From Planoprotostelium fungivorum (lineage: Eukaryota; Evosea; Variosea; Cavosteliida; Cavosteliaceae): a stretch of 64,000 bases of DNA. Below, piece by piece: positions 56,515-64,000 of the stretch. A program made the translations under genes and the position numbers. The notes under the pieces are model-generated. The model was given only the letters and a program-made list of their open reading frames with translations. It did not search any database and was not told the origin of the DNA. The first letter of the stretch is position 1. Each line of letters opens with the position of its first letter. The stretch is taken from contig MDYQ01000017.1 in assembly GCA_003024175.1 (NCBI GenBank), forward strand, positions 1 through 64,000, given 5' to 3'.

Positions 56515-57279
56515 AGTAACACGTCTCCTTATCTCATTCGTTTCAACAGCTTGACATCATCAGATCGTGATGATGTTGCGCGTGAGTGTCAGCGTCAGCC
56601 GCACTCTGATCGTCATCCTTGTGGCAGACATCCAAATCACATAAGAAACGTAAAGGTATATTGCTTTCTCCCTCGATAGAATTCAACCTACGGACGACTT
56701 TCAACTCAGTCACGTTATCGAAAAGATCTCATCGTAAACGCCACGGGGGCTTGCACAACGAAGGTCTTCACCCCTCTTCGATTCTCATGGATTTCTACTC
56801 CATCTGCATCGAATCTCTTTCGACGGTGAAGGTATCTCGTCGCTTTTAACATTCTCTGAGGCGTGATTGGACATCAAGCATGGGCTTGACCGGGTAGATT
56901 GAAGAGGTTTGATGAACAAGATAGATGTCGTGCTATAGAAGTGACGTGCAGGTGGGATGGTATTGAGTCTCAGCCGTGTGGATTACAATCTAATAGATAG
57001 ATGACGACAGTTTTCACCGGCATTTTGCTCCCGCGATTTCGCAGGGATTTCAGTTGTTGGACGCGGACTGGATCACACAACGTACGCACAGACACATGAA
57101 GCACGGTAAGAGGATGTTGTTGTCATTGTGAATATACGCTACCTTGAATGATGGTAATGGAATGATAATTGAATGATGGATTAGGCACGAAACACTCTAC
57201 GAACGGAAAGAAACAAGGTCCAGCATAGTGATTTTCTCTGTCGTTTTCTTTCTGTACTAGTTTGGCCGTAATTGACAAC
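56515..57279. other. Intergenic or unresolved small gene
   Basis: About 765 bp. Some splice-like pieces (KKRKGILLSPSIEFNLRTTF near 56640; GFQLLDADWITQRTHRHMK near 57050) could be exons, but no complete model forms. Basic composition in the first piece. No domain. Confidence 0.3.
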
Positions 57280-59343
57280 ATGATAGGGACAGAATCACTA
57301 CCACCGATAGTATTGGTCCCTGGCGTCCAAGGAACACAATTATACACGAAAGAAGGCAAGAAGATATGGGCTTCCACCCGGCAGGTGATTGGCTCATCAC
57401 CACCATCGCTTCATACCGACGCCCATCGCACAGGTGCTCAATTTAGAATCGACACGATTGGATTTACCACTCGAGTGGGACACTGTGGATGATGATCCAG
57501 AGGACCCATATCAACACCGGCAGTTTAGACAGAAGAGCGACGGCATCGTCGCTGGAGACATCCTCATGCATGTGGCCAGGGTGAATTTGATTCATCCTCA
57601 CATCCACATTGATACTGATTTGGAATCTCACAGGTTCCCATATACAAACGTTTCATCAAGAGATGTAAAAAAGAAGGCAGAAAGTTTTATCCATTCCTCT
57701 ACGATTGGAGACGAGATCTAAACGAAGGTGACGAACTCCATCGTAAATCCATCTCACCCATCACCAGCGGCTCACAATCTCATCTTACTTCTAAAAAGAG
57801 TCTACAGTGAGTGTGGGAGACCCGCACAAGTCGTAGGACACAGTAATGGAGGTCTCATCGTCTATGCCGCTCTCAACGATCCGGAGAACACGTATCTGTT
57901 CGATTCGACATTATTCGTGGGGACTCCGTTCAGTCCAATGATTGATTTCCTGGAATTCATGCACGTCGGTGTCCCAACAGGTGACACATCATCATCATCA
58001 TCATCATCATCATAAAAGACTACGATGACATTCGTCTCAAGAATTAATTCATCTCAACCTGATGACGATCATCATCTCACCATCACCATCAGCGATCGTC
58101 ATCTCACCATGCTGAACTCCTTCAGGTCTAAACAAAGAGATGCTCGACCAATACGTCATCGCTTCCTTCTGCTCCGCCGCAGTTTTCTATCCCTTTCCAG
58201 AAGAACGAAACGTCTACACGTACAAACCTCTCGGCGAAGAACAAGATCCAGCCAAGCACGTGGTACCACAGCACGACGGGTGACGCCGACACCATCCTCT
58301 TAAGATGACATAGAACAGGGAACAGAAGTGTATCTCTGAAGAGAAATTCAAGCAGGACTGGTGGTTTTTAGAGCCTTACCCTGTCAACTTCTACGACCCG
58401 TCTCAATGGGAGAAATTAAAAATCGGGATTTATTCTTTGGAGTGGGAGAAATTTCCGTGGAAAGTTCCACCCGGTACCGTCGACATACAGGCCGCACTTC
58501 GCACACACCAGAGGTGAATCGAAAATGGCGCGTTGTAGATTGACCCGATCAGCTGTACGATGTACCAAGCGGCACACTTTTGGATGCGATTGACTTACAA
58601 CCCTGAAGTCAAATATCCACCCATGGCTCTCGTGTACACCCAGGGCATCCCCACCCTCTCTCGAGGTGAAATTTGGCGGGAAATTCGATGAAACGTGACG
58701 TCATCAGTTCTCTACAACGGACCACACGCCGTGAGAGGTTTCGATTTGAAGTCTCTACCAAAGGGAGACGGTGACGGCAGAGTTCCCGTAGTCAACGCCA
58801 AGAACATCCCCAGTGGTGGGTTCATCCACACAGATGACGTGGAACACTTGTTAAGAGGTTCGAACAGGTACGCCACATCTCATCTACCAATCACACATCG
58901 AGCACATCTTCATGATGAACGATCCGAACCTGTGGGGAGTCATGGATAAATTGGCGGCCTTTCAGGGAGATCGAAATTGGCATCAGAGGGTCGACAATCT
59001 ACAACGACTGCAACCCACCGAGAAGCACATGGGGGTGAGTGCAGTTTCGATTTTATTTGATTTTATTCTTTCGTCGAGATTGTATCGTATTCACGACGGG
59101 CAGGCTCTATTGCGCATCCGAGCGGCACACAACAGCATCAAGGTGAAGACTCTTTGCATGATGTGAAGATGACACGGACAGTTGCTGCTACACAGCAAGA
59201 TCGAAGCTCCTCTACGTCTCAAACATCAAGAGAGCCATCTGAAAGAGCAACATCCCGACGCAAGATCAGAACACCATCACCATCATCACATCTTCCACCG
59301 CCATCACTCCACCGAACAGCCCACGACGTCCACACCTCTATAA
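57280..59343 (+). CDS. LCAT/PDAT-like lipase or acyltransferase
   Basis: MIGTESLPPIVLVPGVQGTQ is the oxyanion-loop start of the LCAT/PDAT alpha/beta-hydrolase family. Later exons give IYKRFIKRCKKEGRKFYPFL-YDWRRDLNE (the YDWR motif), AQVVGHSNGGLIVYAAL with catalytic Ser in GHSNGG, STLFVGTPFSPMIDFL, MALVYTQGIPTLSR, LPKGDGDGRVPVVNAKNIPS with catalytic Asp and FIHTDDVEHLLRG; a candidate catalytic His lies in AHIFMMNDPN or nearby. No signal peptide is visible. It would cleave or transfer acyl chains of phospholipids. The C-terminus is ambiguous: one reading ends at 59343 with a His-rich tail; another frame runs to 59555 with Ser/Arg/Pro-rich sequence. Confidence 0.88.
57987..58013. repeat. (CAT)9 microsatellite in an intron
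   Basis: Nine CAT triplets in the intron after GVPT of the lipase gene. Confidence 0.9.
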
Positions 59344-59694
59344 ATCCATACATCCGCCCTCTCGTCTCATCTGCCCTCTCATCTCATCTGCCCTCTCTTC
59401 TCTTCTGCATCGTATTAATCGTCTCATGCTGCGAGCCTTTGTCTTTGATCTCGCGAAGCCCTTTCGCTGGAGAAAAAAGATCTGTTGCGTTCGTTACCGC
59501 AGATCCTCCCGTTACGTCAAAAAAAGCTGAAACCAGGAAAATCTCTTTTCCTTGAAACTTACCGTTGGAAACGCGCCACACGAACGCAAGCTAAAGAGAG
59601 CAGAACGCTAGAATCGTAGAGAAGACAAGGTAACGTCAGACAGAGAGGTAATATTCGTCAAGACGCATGATTGTGAGAGGCTGACACAGCCCAG
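59344..59694. other. Intergenic or extended 3' region
   Basis: About 350 bp. If the alternative lipase C-terminus is used the coding frame reaches 59555; otherwise this is 3' UTR and the promoter of the small membrane-protein gene. Confidence 0.35.
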
Positions 59695-60038
59695 ATGATT
59701 GATTCAATGGTATTGCTGTTCATATGCCTCTTCGTAGTGGATGCCGTAGTCCTTGCCGCCATGATTATGTCTGAATCTGGCGCGCAGTCGAACGGCCAAC
59801 CGGTAGCGTCGGTGAGCCACCTTCTTTCTCATGTTCACCTTGTTTACGTCACTACAAATGAGCTGACTCTGATCAGGAGACAATATCGTCACCCAAAGAA
59901 TCATTGATATCAGCCACATCACCCACAACGGTGCAGAGGACACCCATTATGACCCAACAACAGACAAACACCGCCGCTGCTTCGGCACCATCACCGTTTG
60001 GGTGGTCAACAAATGACCAGACAATGTATCGTCTATAA
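59695..60038 (+). CDS. Small single-span membrane protein
   Basis: Exon 1 encodes MIDSMVLLFICLFVVDAVVL-AAMIMS, a hydrophobic segment that could be a signal anchor, then ESGAQSNGQPVAS. A 66-nt intron leads to SETISSPKESLISATSPTTV, MTQQQTNTAAASAPSPFGWS and TNDQTMYRL before TAA at 60036-60038. About 92 residues: one membrane helix and a Ser/Thr/Pro-rich tail. No family is recognised. Confidence 0.6.
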
Positions 60039-60479
60039 AGAATGTAGAGAGATGTAATCATACATCATAACAGACATCACATGCATCAAACGATATATAC
60101 CCCTCGACCTAAACTGACTTTCAACTCTACACACGTCTCACCGTCGCATGTGACACTGATCTTTGACGTTGTCTGCTGCCAAGACAAGAGAGGGAGAGCT
60201 CTGGGCTGTTTTCCATCCCAGTAGCTTCTGCAAACCTCTGAGCCATGATCAGGCCAGCCTCCAGGTAATTGGGCCGTTGAGCCTGACACTCACCTGACAC
60301 CGTCTAAAAATTTCGAGCTGGCCTGAACTTTTGTGTCGTTCACCTTCTTCTTCAGTCTTCATGTTTGGTTGAGCGTAGAATCCTGGGGAATATCCTCAAA
60401 TGAATCATCAACCCAAAAGTTTTGGTACAGTAGCTCAGCCAGAGTCCTCATCACTTTTCACCATACCGAACATCGACAC
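60039..60479. other. Intergenic, promoter of the type II membrane protein
   Basis: About 440 bp; no supported gene. Confidence 0.4.
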
Positions 60480-61346
60480 ATGACCATGTCTGAAGACTCC
60501 ACCACCTTGAAGGTATTCGACAAATTGTCCTCCAAGCTCTTCCGCTTTTGCCTCTACGCGATGATCATCGCCCTCGCTGTGTCCATCGCCGTCCTCTCTC
60601 AACGCATCATCGTCCGCGGTGACGAACACAGAGCTCTGCTCTCCGAGAGGGTCAACCAACGAGAGCCCATTCATGCCCAACCTCTCGACCCCGCCGTGGT
60701 TGCACCTGCTCTGGCTGGCTCCTACTTCAATCTGTCCCCCCAAGGTGCCAGCGGCACTTGCTTATACCTGCGCGCCGCCAACAAGAGATCAGAAGGTAAC
60801 CCTCCTATCGGTGATCTCGCCATCCAGAGCTGCACTTTTCCTCTGGGATACAACAAGTGGACGCTGGGCTACGATTATAGCGCCGGCACGACCGCCATGG
60901 TCTTGGCTTACGGTATCGAAGAAAAGAGACTCGCTTACACTCGTGAGCGTCCATGATCTACGTCTTCCTTCACCTTGCATCATCGATCTGATCTTCCATC
61001 AGCTACGGGCGATCTGAAGAGCACCAATCACGGTTCCTGTCTGGCCATGATAAATCCTCCCGCTTACTGTGGATGGGTCATCCAATCGAACGCACAGAAC
61101 ACCGTCTGGACTTTCATGACAACTCCCTTCACCACCCCGCAGTACCTCGTCTGGCCCATGACCACCTCTACCTCTTGTATTCCGGCCACCTCTGGAACAC
61201 CCAACATCGCCGCAGGAACATACAACCAACCTCCATGCAATGCGTATTGGGTCTTCGCCAATACTTCCTACACTGGAACTCCCAGCGGTCTTGTCGATTC
61301 TCTTCCTGACGTCAGCAACTTGATTCCTCAAGCCACGAAGAACTGA
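60480..61346 (+). CDS. Type II membrane protein with Cys-containing ectodomain
   Basis: A short cytosolic head MTMSEDSTTLKVFDKLSSK precedes a membrane helix FRFCLYAMIIALAVSIAVLS. The ectodomain has LAGSYFNLSPQGASGTCLYL, IGDLAIQSCTFPLGYNKWTL, then, after one 61-nt intron (about 60940-61000), GDLKSTNHGSCLAMINPPAY, CGWVIQSNAQNTVWTFMTTP and PQYLVWPMTTSTSCIPATSG. Trp and paired Cys with repeated CL/W patterns suggest a small beta-rich, disulfide-bonded fold, possibly carbohydrate-binding. That is a guess from composition. About 265 residues; stop at 61344-61346. Confidence 0.85.
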
Positions 61347-61439
61347 TTCTTCTGAATACATCATCTCATACGTTTCAACTTCTTCATCCTTCCCCACGTC
61401 ATCGGTGTCGTTCGCGAAACAAATGGTGCTGTGATTGAG

Positions 61440-61762
61440 GGGATCTAACCGTTCGTTTTCTGTCGTCAGCAACGATGCTACACTCCAAGGTATGGTTACC
61501 TCTCTTCCATATATTGGCAAACATCCACACGTGATGATCTCCTCCATCCGAAATCGCATGTGTTCACCCGATACCCTCGGTCTGGTTCCAATATGCGACA
61601 AAGAACTCTTTCAAATGTACCGCGCCGATTGTCCACCACTTCCAAAGAAATAGCCTGCATCTCAGCAACAACACGTACGAAATTCGTGGTAATATTCTCT
61701 CCGTAGATCTAACGAACGGAAGCATCTCGTGTATGGTGAACACCCTCGCTGAGGAAGCTTAA
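61440..61762 (+). CDS. Possible gene remnant related to the membrane-protein ectodomain
   Basis: Pieces read SNDATLQ, then MCSPDTLGLVPICDKELFQM, then LHLSNNTYEIRGNILSVDLT, NGSISCMVNTLAEEA and TAA at 61760-61762, with an acceptor AAATAG at about 61652. The tone (Cys, Asn, beta strands) resembles the preceding ectodomain, but no start exon is found. It may be an unspliced 3' module or a remnant. Confidence 0.28.
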
Positions 61763-61895
61763 GGTATAATGTTATGAGAAGGAAGCCTTTTTACGCTATC
61801 CTTTCCATCGAAAATATGTTCTTGCAGAGTGGATGGAAAGGTCAGTCTGACAGGCTTGACTTGGAGAAAACTGCGAACACAAGCAGAGCGACAGC

Positions 61896-63690
61896 ATGGC
61901 AGAGGAAGTACTCGTGGTGAGTCTGTTGGACGATGAGATGGTCGAGACTGATCGTGACGGAGGCGATCAAAAGAGGCGATTTCTCTGTGATTGAGAAGAT
62001 CCTGGAAGATCTCGACCAGAAGCATTGGCCGCCGCTCTCAGATCATCTGTTCGAATACTGCGATGAGGTAGATCCGTGGCCACTGGTCAAATGGGCCGTG
62101 ACAAGCGCGGGCTTACGATGCCTCATAACAGAACGCTTGTTCTGCAGCGATAGGAATGTGAACTACATCACGAGATTTCTTAAGCCGTTCCACATTCAAG
62201 TGGACCTACTCACACCGACATACAATACATGCACCGATGAGAGACAGAGAGAAGAGATCGTCAACGCACTCTTAGACCATCTCTTGAAGAGTTGGGTCGA
62301 CAACATCGAATACTGTCCCGTGTGAGTCCATAACAAAATGGAACGTCCGGTTAATCGTTGTTCAGTTCAGTGAGACAGCTACTCAGTCACTCTTATGCTA
62401 CGAATCGCATGAGGATGAACTCGGCAGTCGCAGATACCATATACAACTTCCTTCCATTCATGAGGGACCCATCTGCCACCAACTCCCGAAGCTCATTCCA
62501 TCTTGGAAATAACCCACAGACTTCCCTCTTATCTTGCTGTTGCACGACCTTAGAGAAGATGTTCCAGCCCAGGAGGTCTGCATCCGGAAACTCAACCGAA
62601 GAGCCGCAGCACCCATTGATTCAGAAATGGAGGGAGGCACTCTATGAAGCCATGGCAGAGATACTTCATCCAAATACAGTCAAGATCGCTCACAACATCT
62701 TCACCGCTCAGGTGATGCTATGCATTCTCAATCATCATGTTGAATCATCTCAGGTCAAGTCGGATGAGAAGAGAATCAAGAAGAAGGGGAGAGAGTTTGT
62801 CTTGTGGCTGAACGAAGTTTATTTCATGAAAGGCATCCAATCGACCATCAATGTGAGACGTCCATCATCACCCACCTTTTCATCCTCTTCAGTTGAATCA
62901 AAGACAAGCTTTATTAGAGAAGCTGAATCACAAGAAGTGGAGAGTCTTTAAGAAGACAAAGGACGTCACCCTCTATCATGCAAACTTTCCCGTGCGTCTC
63001 TCATCTCTCATCATCAACTCACTCGTCTCAGGGTATATCTGCCCGAATCGATACGGACGTGCGTTCGAACGATATAGACAACGTCATCTCTCTCTTATTT
63101 CATTCCATTCTCAGAGCCTTCAAAGACATGGTGCTGCATCTCACCTCTCCATCTCATCATCTCTCCATCTCATCTCATCTTCTTACATCGAAGCTAAACT
63201 TCTTCCAGGAGACTGAAATCGATCTCATCGAAGAGAAACACTATCACATTCGAGTCAAACAGACACTTCCGTATCCAATGTCTCCACGATGTTCATCTTT
63301 CCATCTGTGGACGGAAACATTGAAAGACGAAGGAATGATCTATATTTTGGACGATCCTGCACCTCTTCAAACAGACAAGTGCATCCGCACCTCTTTCTAT
63401 CGTGAGAGAAAAAAAAGGGAGAAAATGAATTTATTCTTTTTACAGTGGGAGGCTATCACGTCAGCCGCGCCGATCCAGAGAAGCTGCACATTAGAGGATG
63501 CAATCATGTGAATATGGGGGGAAGCATGCCGCAGTGGGTGAGACGAGATGAGATGGAGTCGGCATGTCTGATGGAACATCAGTTGATGGGCAAGCAGACA
63601 TCGGGCATCATTGCAGCCATGATGAACACGAAAAAGATGTTGAGACAAGAGATCGAAGGAGAATCGTCGCCAGAATTGGAAAGATATTAA
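61896..63690 (+). CDS. START-domain protein with long helical N-terminus
   Basis: MAEEVLV joins across a 46-nt intron to AIKRGDFSVIEKILEDLDQK. Helical exons follow (FLKPFHIQVDLLTPTYNTC, VADTIYNFLPFMRD, FVLWLNEVYFMKGIQSTIN). The START-like part begins LNHKKWRVFKKTKDVTLYHA, continues SARIDTDVRSNDIDNVISLL and HYHIRVKQTLPYPMSPRCSS-FHLW, and ends VGGYHVSRADPEKLHIRGCN, MPQWVRRDEMESACLMEHQL before TAA at 63688-63690. START domains form a lipid-binding cup; the ligand is unknown. The N-terminal region resembles no family I recognise. About nine exons. One exon near 63120-63210 is uncertain because of T/C-rich intron sequence. Confidence 0.82.
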
Positions 63691-63762
63691 AATGTATAGA
63701 GTTCGTCTTTTTAGTTCATCATCATCATCGTCTTCGAAAGAAACTGCACGACTACAACGTTT

Positions 63763-64000
63763 TCACATTTTATTCGACCTGTCCCGAAAGACATAACCCA
63801 ACTCGACTTGCTTCATGTCCGGTCGATTCATGAGGATTCCAATGCGGTCGCCGTCCTCTAAGAGGACCTTCTTCCCCCTTCCAACCAATTTTCCATTCAC
63901 AAACGTCCCGTTACCTGTCATCATCAACATGATGATCGTGCGTAGATGATGATGAGTTGAGACGATGATGATCGCAGAGACGATGAAGGTGAGAGACTCA
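63763..64000 (-). CDS. FHA-domain protein, partial (continues beyond the window)
   Basis: The last exon on the minus strand reads GNGTFVNGKLVGRGKKVLLE, DGDRIGILMNRPDMKQVELG and YVFRDRSNKM before TGA at 63763-63765. GTFVNG...L.DGD.I and the closing FxF-like YVF are the C-terminal half of an FHA phosphothreonine-binding domain. An acceptor precedes GNGT at about 63917; the remaining exons lie beyond base 64000. The stop is 72 bp from that of the START gene. In such proteins FHA is often joined to a kinase, RING or nuclease domain, not visible here. Confidence 0.87.
   Translation of the reverse strand, partial: ESLTFIVSAIIIVSTHHHLRTIIMLMMTGNGTFVNGKLVGRGKKVLLEDGDRIGILMNRPDMKQVELGYVFRDRSNKM

Noticed and set aside
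57987-58013. CRISPR-like or satellite repeat
   Set aside because: It is a plain CAT microsatellite inside an intron with no spacers.

Overview
The window is nuclear DNA from a compact, intron-rich eukaryote. Genes lie 30-600 bp apart on both strands. Almost every gene is cut by introns of about 37-50 nt (GTGAG...AG), and many read cleanly only once these are removed. The gene set fits an amoebozoan, probably a protostelid-type amoeba: a receptor tyrosine kinase with beta-helix and leucine-rich repeats, a receiver-like domain fused to a cyclic-nucleotide phosphodiesterase, Zn2Cys6-PAS and homeobox regulators, two polo-like kinases and a divergent intron-containing histone H3. The organism assignment is inference; no rRNA or tRNA was found.

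Layout. 0-16 kb: a TIM50-like mitochondrial import subunit, a REC-coiled-coil-PDE, ORC5, a tail-anchored cytochrome b5, two small unknown genes, a homeobox gene, a DsbA/FrnE-type thioredoxin-fold protein, NUDCD1 and proteasome chaperone PSMG4. 16-31 kb: histone H3, F-actin capping protein beta, UVRAG/Vps38, a coiled-coil protein, a Pro/Tyr-rich zinc-finger protein, a GST, complex I NDUFS4 and an endonuclease/exonuclease/phosphatase-fold enzyme. 31-43 kb: a Zn2Cys6-PAS regulator, aquaporin, a polo-type kinase without visible polo boxes, a decayed M20 peptidase, a degenerate kinase piece, an ankyrin protein, a PPR protein, a MAPR heme protein, a C2-plus-reticulon-like protein and a CxxC protein. 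43.7-50 kb: one very large receptor kinase. 50-64 kb: a second homeobox gene, a full polo kinase, pyruvate kinase, an LCAT/PDAT-like lipase/acyltransferase, two small membrane proteins, a START-domain protein and the edge of an FHA-domain gene.

Functional links are mostly housekeeping: mitochondrion (TIM50, NDUFS4, PPR protein), replication and cell cycle (ORC5, two PLKs), cAMP/cGMP and receptor signalling (PDE, receptor kinase), autophagy/endosome (UVRAG), actin (CAPZB) and lipid handling (lipase, START, MAPR). Several divergent pairs share promoters of only 58-110 bp. The most unusual features are an inverted repeat, TCTACAAC..GTTGTAGA, recurring inside introns of unrelated genes, and the beta-helix/LRR/kinase receptor. 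No virus-like or LTR element and no CRISPR array was seen.
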